A stretch of 34,142 nucleotides of DNA from positions 1-34,142 of the forward strand of contig DATAEK010000108.1 in NCBI GenBank assembly GCA_036258055.1. Direction: 5' to 3'. Source of the DNA: DATAEK01 sp036258055 (GTDB lineage Bacteria > Acidobacteriota > Vicinamibacteria > Vicinamibacterales > 2-12-FULL-66-21). The stretch's first letter is position 1. Each line of letters opens with the position of its first letter. This document shows, piece by piece, positions 1-6,595 of this stretch. Under the pieces are notes generated by a model that did not search any database, was not told the origin of the DNA, and was given only the letters and a program-made list of their open reading frames with translations. The position numbers and the translations under genes were made by a program.

Positions 1-804
1 CATGCCCTTGAATCCACGCGGCGCCACGCCGGTCACGACGAACTCGCCGCCATTGATGCGGATGACGCGCCCGGCGACATTCGGATCCCCCTGAAACCGT
101 CGTTGCCAAGCGTCGTAGCTGAGGACGGCGAACGGATTGCCTCCCTGCGGCGCGTCGGCGGCGGTGAAAAAACGGCCGACCGCCGGGACGGCGCCGAGGA
201 CGGAGAAGAAATCCTCCGTCACGATCTCGGCCCAGACCATGTCGCCCGTCGAGCTCCCGGCGGCCTGCGGCACGACGAGATTCACGGGACCGCCGGCCAT
301 CGCCGCGAGGCCGGCGAATGCCCCGCTGCGGTCGCGGAAATCGATGAAGTCGTCGTAGCTGAGCGCGCCGGTGTTGCCGGTCCTGGTGTCGCGGGTGAAC
401 AGGGCGGCGAGCTCCTCGGGAGCCTGTACCGGCACCGGACGGAACATGATGCTGTTGACGTACCCGAAGACGATCCCGTTCACGCCGATGCCGAGCCCCA
501 GCGTGAGCGTGGCGGCGAGGATGAACCCAGGGTTGCGGCGCATCCCCCTCACCGCGTACCGCAGGTCCGCGCGCAGGTCATCGAACCAGCGCGCCCCACG
601 TTCGTCGCGCATCGCCTCGCGATAACCCTCGACCGCGCCGAATGCGACGAGCGCCCGCCGCCGTGCTTCGGCAGGCGACACGCCTTCACGAATCAGATGC
701 TCGGTTTCAGTCTCGAGGTGAAATCGGAACTCCTCGTCGAGACGTGCCTCCGCGTTACCGGGCCGAAGAATCGAACGGGCGCGGGCCGCCAGCCCTTTCC
801 ACAT
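1..804 (-). CDS. ADOP-type (MacB-like) ABC transporter permease, N-terminal part
   Basis: This reading frame starts at an ATG (802-804) and runs off the left edge, leaving 268 residues. It begins MWKGLAARARSILRPG, followed by an amphipathic helical region (EEFRFHLETETEHLI, then EARRRALVAFG, then WFDDLRADLRYAVRGMRRNPGF). That order is characteristic of acidobacterial duplicated orphan permeases. A first membrane segment follows (about residues 94-112), then the start of the large MacB-type periplasmic domain (LSYDDFIDFRDRSGAFAGLAA, FFSVLGAVPAVGRFF). Full family members have about 800 residues, so roughly the last two thirds are outside the window. The start lies 10 bp after the padR stop with an AGAGG motif upstream, so the two genes are almost certainly one transcript. 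The family is expected to sit in the inner membrane and work with a MacB-like ATPase in export or envelope tasks. The substrate cannot be read from the sequence. Confidence 0.93.
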   Translation of the reverse strand, partial: MWKGLAARARSILRPGNAEARLDEEFRFHLETETEHLIREGVSPAEARRRALVAFGAVEGYREAMRDERGARWFDDLRADLRYAVRGMRRNPGFILAATLTLGLGIGVNGIVFGYVNSIMFRPVPVQAPEELAALFTRDTRTGNTGALSYDDFIDFRDRSGAFAGLAAMAGGPVNLVVPQAAGSSTGDMVWAEIVTEDFFSVLGAVPAVGRFFTAADAPQGGNPFAVLSYDAWQRRFQGDPNVAGRVIRINGGEFVVTGVAPRGFKGM

Positions 805-814
805 GAGATAGCCT

Positions 815-1153
815 CTACCCCTCGACGATGAGGCTGATTACCTGGGCGAAGCGCCTCCACTTGTCGACCTGCTGGCCAAGCTCGCGGCGACCTTTGGCGG
901 TGATCGTGTAGTAGCGGGCGCGGCGGTTGTTCTCGGTCGTCCGCCAGGCGCTGTCGATGTCACCGCGGTGCTCGAGCCGCTGGAGCGCGGGATAGAGCGA
1001 CCCCTGATTGACGTCGAGGCGTCCTCGGGACATCTGCTGAATCCGGGCGCCGATGCCCCAGCCGTGCATTGACTCGAGCGACAGGGCCTTGAGAACGAGG
1101 AGATCGACGCTGCCGCGCAGCGGATCCGGTTCGGTGGTGCGGTGTGAAGGCAT
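815..1153 (-). CDS. PadR-family transcriptional regulator
   Basis: The protein has 112 residues and is a single winged-helix domain typical of short PadR (PadR-s1) proteins. Diagnostic stretches are DLLVLKALSLESMHGWGIGARIQQMS (helices 1-2), NQGSLYPALQRLEHRGDI (recognition helix with the SLYPAL signature) and ARYYTITAKGRREL (wing). The C-terminal helix WRRFAQVISLIVEG serves dimerisation in this family. It lies directly upstream of the ADOP permease gene (10-bp gap), and this pairing is recurrent in Acidobacteriota. By analogy it represses its own promoter and the permease. The proposed promoter and operator repeats lie immediately upstream. The ATG at 1153 is the only sensible start because the conserved domain begins within the first 15 residues. 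Confidence 0.95.
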   Translation of the reverse strand: MPSHRTTEPDPLRGSVDLLVLKALSLESMHGWGIGARIQQMSRGRLDVNQGSLYPALQRLEHRGDIDSAWRTTENNRRARYYTITAKGRRELGQQVDKWRRFAQVISLIVEG

Positions 1154-1164
1154 CGACGGCTCTT

Positions 1165-1214
1165 CTCTTTGAGTCGAGAGGAGTGTAGCTACGGAGTCCT
1201 CTAGAAGTCAAGAG
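1165..1214 (-). promoter_or_regulatory. Predicted padR promoter with two operator-like repeats
   Basis: On the minus strand a -35 box TTGACT (1206-1211) is followed after 18 bp by a -10 box TACACT (1182-1187). Two 16-bp related elements overlap this promoter: CTCTTTGAGTCGAGAG (1165-1180) and CTCTAGAAGTCAAGAG (1199-1214). They match at 12 of 16 positions, and each has CTCT...AGAG inverted ends. One covers the -35 box and the other the transcription start and leader, which suits repression by the PadR dimer. The boxes and repeats are seen directly. Binding by PadR is inferred. Confidence 0.6.
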
Positions 1215-1306
1215 AAGGCAGTTGATCAGGGCTCTCTGTGCTGGATGCCAGACAACCTCCGCGCCCCCTGGCGACCAGGGACGCTCAGATCCGAAGGTCC
1301 CGCCTC

Positions 1307-1321
1307 TATACTCTCGTCATG
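1307..1321 (+). promoter_or_regulatory. -10 box immediately before ATG (possible leaderless start)
   Basis: TATACT (1307-1312) is a good -10 hexamer only 6 nt from the ATG at 1319, and no Shine-Dalgarno sequence lies between them. Transcription would start at or within a base or two of the ATG, giving a leaderless mRNA. The -35 region (around 1284-1289, CTCAGA) is weak. This spacing also favours the 1319 start over the in-frame start at 1238. Confidence 0.45.
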
Positions 1322-2704
1322 ACTCGTGTGGAGCTCACGGCAGTCTTCATCGGTGTGACGCTCCTCGCGTTCGGAGCCGTGGCCGTTGTGGCGGCAACGT
1401 TACGGCTCCGCCGGGGTCCGACCCCGCTTCTCCTGTTCGGGCTCTGGTGCTCGCTCTACGGTGCGCGGCTCCTGGCGTGGCGGCCGCCTGTGCGTGCCGC
1501 GATCGGCGGGTCGCCGCATCAGTGGGCACAGTTCGTCGCCCTCGTCACCTACACGATCAACGTGCCAATCGCGCTTTTCGTAGGCAGTCTGATCGGGGTC
1601 GGCTGGCGCCGTTTGATCCGGTGGCTCGTGGTCGCACAGACCGGGTTTGCCGTGGTGGCGATAACCACCGATCTCACTTCAGGCATCGCCGGCGCCGCCT
1701 ACCGAACCAACAGCTGGGTCGTACTCGCGAGCATCTCGATCGGCCTCGCTGTCATCGTGCATTCGTACGCCGCTGGTGGCGTACGCACTCCGTTGACCGA
1801 CCCGATTGTGATGTTCGGCGGGTTCCTCCTGGTCCTGTTCGTGATCAACGAGAATCTCGGTCAAATCGTCGCATCGCCCGTGAACATCGAACCCATCGGC
1901 GTGCTGGTGTTCATTCTGTGCCTCGGGTATGCCCTCGCACGATCCGTTTTTCGTGCCGAAGCGGAGTTCGTCAGCGTGCAGCGGGAGCTCGAAACCGCTC
2001 GGCAGATCCAGTCTTCTCTGCTTCCGCGGCGAGTGCCGACGCCCTCAGGGTTGGACGTGGCCGTCCGATACGTGCCGATGGCAGCGGTTGCCGGGGACAT
2101 TTACGACTTCGTCGAGATTGGGCCATCGACTCTGGGCATCCTCGTGGCCGACGTGATGGGCCACGGGATCCCGGCGGCGCTCGTCGCCTCGATGGTCAAG
2201 GTCGCCTTCACGGCGCAAGCGGAACATGCGCGCGACCCGGCTGCGGTACTCACGTCGATGAATCAGATCTTGTGTCGGCACCTCGAGCGGTCCTACGTGA
2301 CGGCCGTGTATGCCGTCGTGGACACCGAGACCGGTCGCATGACCTTCGCGAACGCCGGGCATCCACCGCCATTCTTTCAGCGACGCGGCGAAGCCGTCGC
2401 TCAGGGCGAACCTGAACACGGATTGATACTGGGATTCCTCCCCGACGCGTATTACACGAACCGATGCGTCGAGCAATTCGCCGCAGGCGACCGGATCCTT
2501 TTCTACTCCGATGGAGTGCTGGAAGCGCGCAACCGCGCGGGTGAGTTCTTCGACGCCGAACGCGTCGCCCGATGGCTGTCCACTATCGAGCCGATGACCG
2601 CCGAGGGGTTCGCTGACGTGGCGCTCGGTGAACTGACCCGTTGGAGCGACCGCGGCCAGTTCGACGATGACGTGACCTTCGTTGTAGCGGAAGTGACGGC
2701 GTGA
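1319..2704 (+). CDS. Membrane-anchored SpoIIE/RsbU-type serine phosphatase
   Basis: With the start at 1319 the product has 461 residues. Residues 1-210 form about six to seven hydrophobic segments (for example LTAVFIGVTLLAFGAVAVV and VMFGGFLLVLFVI). A short helical linker (FRAEAEFVSVQRELETARQIQSSLLP, about 211-236) leads into a PP2C-like SpoIIE domain. Metal-ligand motifs are visible: AGDIYDF (D260), ADVMGHG (D278), SDGVLEARN (D398) and DDDVTFVV (449-451), plus the FANAGHPPP motif. Such proteins dephosphorylate anti-anti-sigma (STAS) partners in partner-switching cascades, here under control of a membrane sensor region. No STAS or RsbW-like partner is encoded nearby, so the target must lie elsewhere. 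An in-frame start at 1238 would add 27 low-complexity residues; the -10 box at 1307-1312 argues against it. Confidence 0.92.
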   Translation: MTRVELTAVFIGVTLLAFGAVAVVAATLRLRRGPTPLLLFGLWCSLYGARLLAWRPPVRAAIGGSPHQWAQFVALVTYTINVPIALFVGSLIGVGWRRLIRWLVVAQTGFAVVAITTDLTSGIAGAAYRTNSWVVLASISIGLAVIVHSYAAGGVRTPLTDPIVMFGGFLLVLFVINENLGQIVASPVNIEPIGVLVFILCLGYALARSVFRAEAEFVSVQRELETARQIQSSLLPRRVPTPSGLDVAVRYVPMAAVAGDIYDFVEIGPSTLGILVADVMGHGIPAALVASMVKVAFTAQAEHARDPAAVLTSMNQILCRHLERSYVTAVYAVVDTETGRMTFANAGHPPPFFQRRGEAVAQGEPEHGLILGFLPDAYYTNRCVEQFAAGDRILFYSDGVLEARNRAGEFFDAERVARWLSTIEPMTAEGFADVALGELTRWSDRGQFDDDVTFVVAEVTA

Positions 2705-2747
2705 GTCAGCTGGTCACCTGGACTAACGCAAGGCGACCGGACCATGC

Positions 2748-2978
2748 CTACCTGCTATGGACGCTGCAACGTTGCAGGCGGGGGTGGATACGCTCGGCGG
2801 CGTACGTCCACAGTTCCCTCTCCGTTTGAATGAGCGACTCGATCTCCCCGCTCGTCAGCTCGAAACCCTGATCGCGAAATGTCGTCAACATCCCGCGAGG
2901 GTCTTCCAGGAACTGCTGCCGCAGGTCTTCGTCGGTGAGCACGCGGCCGATAAAGAGCTGAACGGTCTTCTGTGACAT
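2748..2978 (-). CDS. Small NHLP-clan protein (Os1348-like), unknown function
   Basis: This is a 76-residue acidic helical protein starting MSQKTVQLFIGRVLTDEDLR. The pattern is an N-terminal helix IGRVLTDEDLRQQFLEDPRGML, then FELTSGEIESLI, then a closing helix. This is the layout of stand-alone proteins of the nitrile-hydratase-like leader-peptide (NHLP) clan, which resemble RiPP leader peptides but lack an obvious core. There is no Gly-Gly cleavage motif or core-like tail, and no RiPP maturase is visible nearby. The gene lies 101 bp downstream of the outer-membrane protein gene on the same strand and may share its transcript. An in-frame ATG at 3005 would add nine residues; neither start has a convincing ribosome-binding site. 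The clan assignment rests on pattern recognition. Confidence 0.72.
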   Translation of the reverse strand: MSQKTVQLFIGRVLTDEDLRQQFLEDPRGMLTTFRDQGFELTSGEIESLIQTERELWTYAAERIHPRLQRCSVHSR

Positions 2979-3079
2979 GAGGGCTCGTTGTGCTCCGCCA
3001 ACCATTGTGTCTGCTCGTTCTCCCTGGACGAGCGTGAGCGCGGCCATCCGAAGGCGCGCCCACGCTCCCGCAGTCGACC

Positions 3080-3688
3080 CTATCGCACGGCGTTGATGAC
3101 AACCGCTCCGTAGACGCGATGCCCGTACCTCGTGTCCGGACTGAAGAAGTCCGGAGCGTCGTCCTTGGATCGCACGGCGATGAATCGGTAGTCGGCACGT
3201 AGTCCCCACCGCCCGTTGGACGCATACCACTTCACGCCGCCGCCGACATTGCCTGTGAGAAACGTCTGCGTGTCGTTGATGCCCAGTTCCGCGCGCTCGA
3301 ACATCGTCAGCCCCCCCACGCCACCCGTCACGAACGGCACAATCGCGTGACCAGTCGTGGCGTTGACCACGACGTTGCCGTTGTAAGTCAGCGTGTTCGG
3401 GGTCTTGAGATTTGCCGTGGTTCCGCGGAATGTCAGATCCTGTGCGATTCCGACGGTGCCGCCCACCTCCCCCTCGATGCCGACGTAGCGGTTGAAGTTG
3501 ACCGCCAGCGCGCCGCCATACGTGTAATTCCCAAACTCGGGGCCTGCGCCCTTCGACGTGAAGAACGTACCGCCGCCTGGGATGATTGTGACTTCCACGG
3601 TCCCCGGACCGGGTGCGACCTCCTGCGCGAACGCAGGCACGGCTGCGAGTATTGTGACCACCGACATGATTGCAACCGCTCGACTCAT
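3080..3688 (-). CDS. Outer-membrane beta-barrel protein
   Basis: The start at 3688 has a near-perfect Shine-Dalgarno sequence (AGGAGGAG, 5 nt before ATG), so the longer in-frame extension to 3796 is rejected. The 202-residue product starts with a clear signal peptide (MSRAVAIMSVVTILAAVPAFA, cleavage before QEVAP). After that come alternating Gly/aromatic beta-strands: VEVTIIPGGGTFFT, NYTYGGALAVNFNRYVGIEGEVGG, IVPFVTGGVGGLTMFE, TGNVGGGVKWYA and WGLRADYRFIAV. The YVGIEGEVG and GGGVKW/ADYRF patterns are typical of small OmpA/OmpW-like porin-fold proteins. It presumably folds into an eight-stranded barrel in the outer membrane. Its precise role (porin, adhesin or structural) cannot be told. It is followed by the small NHLP-clan gene. 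Confidence 0.88.
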   Translation of the reverse strand: MSRAVAIMSVVTILAAVPAFAQEVAPGPGTVEVTIIPGGGTFFTSKGAGPEFGNYTYGGALAVNFNRYVGIEGEVGGTVGIAQDLTFRGTTANLKTPNTLTYNGNVVVNATTGHAIVPFVTGGVGGLTMFERAELGINDTQTFLTGNVGGGVKWYASNGRWGLRADYRFIAVRSKDDAPDFFSPDTRYGHRVYGAVVINAVR

Positions 3689-4372
3689 GGCACTCCTCCT
3701 CTTTGAGTTCGGCAATGCTGCGGTCAGCGGCAAGGGAGATGCCACGGTGCATGACGCCGAAACTTTCGAGAGGACGACGACCGTGCGGAGAATCATGCCG
3801 TTGGTGTTGTGTCCCGATACGCAGACTGATTACCGGTGCGCAGCCAATGCATGCTCGTGGACGTGACTGTCCTTTGATTCTCGTGGGAGATCATTCTGAG
3901 GAGCCCGAGCGGAGTGGAACAGCAGCTCATCGTCCCTGACCGGCCGCCGCACGGGATCGTCGATCGGATTCGCCGAACGATGGTGCCAGCGGGTTGGCAC
4001 GCACTGGGCGCACTCACGACCAATCGTGCATTGGCACTCTTGCTCGACTCTCGGCGATGCGCGTACTCGGCTGAGAGTTCGAAGGTTACATCGCCGAACT
4101 CGGCCGAACCGTGATTTCACAAAAATTGATCGCGACTTTCACGTGTTCCACCGCGTGGGGCGCTAGCCTTGGGAACGTGATGCGAGAAGCGTTCGTCCTA
4201 CAACTAAGTCGCGGAAGCGGCACGGGCGCACGTCCCATTCGATGAATTGGCAAGGAAGTCGAACGCCGCACAATCTTTGAAAACGTCCCGGCGGTGTCGA
4301 TTTTCGCGTCGCCGGTTCGACAACTAGGTATCTGATGTGCGATGCGGACCGCGCTGCTGACGCTAGCAGAGG
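3689..4372. other. Intergenic region between divergent genes, no supportable gene
   Basis: This stretch of about 680 bp separates the leftward outer-membrane protein gene from the rightward sigma-54 activator gene. Short reading frames exist on both strands, but none has a recognisable domain or convincing start. Around 4117-4150 the sequence is locally AT-richer (TTTCACAAAAATTGATCGCG), which may mark a promoter. A candidate -24/-12 element is listed separately. ACAACTA occurs twice in the last 170 bp (4201-4207 and 4320-4326); I attach no meaning to it. Confidence 0.5.
3994..4009 (+). promoter_or_regulatory. Candidate sigma-54 (-24/-12) element
   Basis: The sequence TTGGCACGCACTGGGC has the exact -24 half (TTGGCACG) and the invariant GG (3996-3997) and GC (4008-4009), separated by exactly 10 bp. 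The -12 half is GGGC rather than the preferred TTGC. It points rightward, towards the enhancer-binding-protein gene, but lies about 365 bp from that start, so the leader would be long. It may be fortuitous. Confidence 0.3.
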
Positions 4373-6409
4373 ATGGGCTTTGGCATGGTCGGCGAGGCTG
4401 AATCTGCTCCAACGGCTGCCTATCAAATCGATACCTTCCACGAGCTCTTGTCCACGCTCGCGAGCGCGCTCGATGTGCGCGATGTCTTTCGGCGGCTGAG
4501 TGCCGTTACGACGCGCATCGTTCCTCACGACGAGGCCAACCTCGCTCTCCTGACCGAGGACGGCACGCAGTTTCGAGTATTTGCGAGCACCCGTGACGCT
4601 GAACCCGAGCTCGTCTGTGCCGGCGAGCGCTTCGCCGTGTGCGATCCGCGGGTCTCGTGCGTCTTCAACGACGGATTCAGCGATCGCCGCTTCCGATCCG
4701 GTCTCCGTGTGCCCGTACGCATCGACGACGTGTCGATTGGCGTTCTCGCCCTGCTCTCGGTTCACCCTGACGCCTACTCCGACCGCGAGCTCGGTGTCGC
4801 GCAGCGCATCGCTGACTACGTGGCGATTGCCCTTTCGCGGCAGCGGCTCGCGGAGGCAGCCCAGCGCTCGGCGCTCGAACACGATCGTGCCGCAAACCTC
4901 GAAAGCTCGGTCGAGCTACTGCGAGCGATCGCCAGCGTCCTCGATATCCGCACCGTCTTTCCCCGTGTGTCGGAAATCGCCAGTAAAGTCCTGCCTCACG
5001 ACTTGCTGACGATGTCGTTCAACGACCGAAACGGAGAGGTCGTGTTGCAGGCAGCCTCGGATACCGCCTTCATGCATGTCACGCGTCTCAAACTCCGGGA
5101 ATGTGAGGGGCACGACGCAGGCACAGGCTCCTGTATCATCGGCGACTTGCGTGAGCAGGCCCTGCCGGTCGTCGAGCCTGCGGATCTTCCGGATCGGATG
5201 GTTGCGGCGGGGTATCGATCGTTCCTGGCCGTCAACACCTCGGCGCGCGACCAGGAGATGGGGTTGGAATTCTGGTCCCGGCAGCCTCATGCCTTCAACG
5301 CAGCAGACGTACCGATCGCTCGTCGCATCGCCGATCACGTCGCGCTGGCCGTATCCCATGAACAGCTTGCGGAAGCGGCGCGCCAGGTCGCCGAGGCGCG
5401 AGCGCGGGCAGAGCGACTCGAGGCGCGTGTGAAGTCGCTTGCCGACGAACTCGAGCTGAGAACGGGCCACCGCCGCGCAATCGGCGAGTCCGACGAGTGG
5501 ACCAACGTCCTGAAGATGGCAACCCAGGTGGCGGCCACGGAGACCACTGTGCTCGTGAGCGGCGAATCAGGAACGGGCAAGGAGGTCATCGCGCGGCTGA
5601 TTCACCGCGCATCCGCCAGAAAAGACGGGCCATTCATCGCGCTCAATTGCGCGGCGCTTCCCGAGCAGCTGCTCGAATCGGAACTTTTCGGGTACGAGCG
5701 TGGTGCGTTCACGGGGGCGCTCCAGGCCAAACCCGGGCAGATCGAGCTGGCGTCCGGAGGCGTGCTGTTTCTCGATGAAGTCAGCGAGATGAGCCTGTCG
5801 GCGCAGGCCAAGTTTCTGCGCGTGCTGCAGGAACGCGAGTTTCAGCGTCTCGGTGGAACGCGACTGTTGAACGCGAATGTTCGGGTCATCGCCGCAACCA
5901 ACCGCGATCTGCGAAAGGCCGTGCAGCGAGGCACGTTCCGCGAGGACCTGTTGTATCGCTTGGAGGTGTTCGACATCCGAATTCCGCCACTGCGCGAGCG
6001 AAGGAATGACATTCTGCCCCTGGCCGAAGCATTCCTCCACGAAATCGGCCAGTCATTTGGTCGTCCGCCTGCCGGTCTGACGCGGGATGCCAGGGAGATG
6101 CTGTTGCAGTATGACTGGCCAGGGAACGTCCGCGAGCTGCGCAACGCGCTGGAGCGGGCGGCAATCCTCTGCGAGGGTGGCCTGATCGCTTCGGAGCATC
6201 TGTCGCTTCGCATGGCGCGCCCCACGCTTCCCACCAGCACCGACCTGAACGTCGTCGAACGCCAGACCATCGAGCACGTGATGCGGGACACCGGCGGCAA
6301 CAAGTCCAAAGCGGCGAAGCGACTGGGACTCTCTCGAACGCAGTTGTACGTCCGACTGCGGAAGTACGATTTGGAGAAGCCGGAGGATGCCCGTCTGACC
6401 TCGTCTTGA
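4373..6409 (+). CDS. Sigma-54-dependent enhancer-binding protein with two GAF domains
   Basis: The 678-residue protein is a one-component NtrC-class activator. Residues about 23-157 and 181-330 are two successive GAF domains; the second has a divergent SGL/IIGDL region. A charged coiled-coil linker follows (about 331-362), then an AAA+ ATPase. Visible motifs are Walker A GESGTGKE (397-404), the sigma-54-contact loop GAFTGA (444-449), Walker B VLFLDE (464-469), IAATNRDL and the LLYRLEVF sensor region. The C-terminus carries a Fis-type helix-turn-helix (NKSKAAKRLGLSRTQLYVRL, about 643-662). The GAF domains replace a receiver domain, so the signal is probably a small molecule or redox/gas ligand. 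The MFS gene follows downstream on the same strand and is a possible target, but I found no -24/-12 element in front of it. An ATG at 4385 is an alternative start. Confidence 0.95.
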   Translation: MGFGMVGEAESAPTAAYQIDTFHELLSTLASALDVRDVFRRLSAVTTRIVPHDEANLALLTEDGTQFRVFASTRDAEPELVCAGERFAVCDPRVSCVFNDGFSDRRFRSGLRVPVRIDDVSIGVLALLSVHPDAYSDRELGVAQRIADYVAIALSRQRLAEAAQRSALEHDRAANLESSVELLRAIASVLDIRTVFPRVSEIASKVLPHDLLTMSFNDRNGEVVLQAASDTAFMHVTRLKLRECEGHDAGTGSCIIGDLREQALPVVEPADLPDRMVAAGYRSFLAVNTSARDQEMGLEFWSRQPHAFNAADVPIARRIADHVALAVSHEQLAEAARQVAEARARAERLEARVKSLADELELRTGHRRAIGESDEWTNVLKMATQVAATETTVLVSGESGTGKEVIARLIHRASARKDGPFIALNCAALPEQLLESELFGYERGAFTGALQAKPGQIELASGGVLFLDEVSEMSLSAQAKFLRVLQEREFQRLGGTRLLNANVRVIAATNRDLRKAVQRGTFREDLLYRLEVFDIRIPPLRERRNDILPLAEAFLHEIGQSFGRPPAGLTRDAREMLLQYDWPGNVRELRNALERAAILCEGGLIASEHLSLRMARPTLPTSTDLNVVERQTIEHVMRDTGGNKSKAAKRLGLSRTQLYVRLRKYDLEKPEDARLTSS

Positions 6410-6482
6410 CGGACGATCGCAGGGTCGACACTAGAACCTATCTCGCAGACCGAGACGCGGCCAGCGGTGAGATTCGTTGAGG

Positions 6483-6560
6483 CACGTGCGAGCGAGCGTC
6501 GCGAGCGAGCCACGCGAACGGTGCGAGCCGACGAAGCGGCGAGCGAGAGAGCGTGTGGGG
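6483..6560 (+). repeat. GCGAGCGA-rich low-complexity tract
   Basis: The intergenic DNA after the activator gene has repeated GCGAGCGA-type units (for example at 6488, 6501 and 6540) and ends against a strong hairpin. It does not look coding. A shorter stretch with similar wording (GCGCGAGCGAAGCG) occurs near 10318-10331. It resembles a dispersed intergenic repeat, but the genome would be needed to confirm this. Confidence 0.4.
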
Positions 6561-6563
6561 GAG

Positions 6564-6586
6564 TCCGAGGGGCAAAGCCCCTCGGA
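6564..6586. terminator. Perfect 10-bp stem hairpin with AAA loop
   Basis: TCCGAGGGGC (6564-6573) pairs perfectly with GCCCCTCGGA (6577-6586) around an AAA loop. The stem is very stable, but no T-tract follows. It could terminate the activator transcript, protect an mRNA end, or be the core of an intergenic repeat. Confidence 0.5.
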
Positions 6587-6595
6587 TTGTGAGTA

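Noticed and set aside
2748..3752. Single 334-residue minus-strand frame fusing upstream sequence to the NHLP-clan protein
   Set aside because: Its first two thirds are the wrong frame of the outer-membrane protein gene; only the last 76 residues look like a real protein.
4168..4186. Second sigma-54-like sequence (TTGGGAACGTGATGCG)
   Set aside because: The GG to GC spacing is 9 bp instead of 10, and the -24 half is poor.
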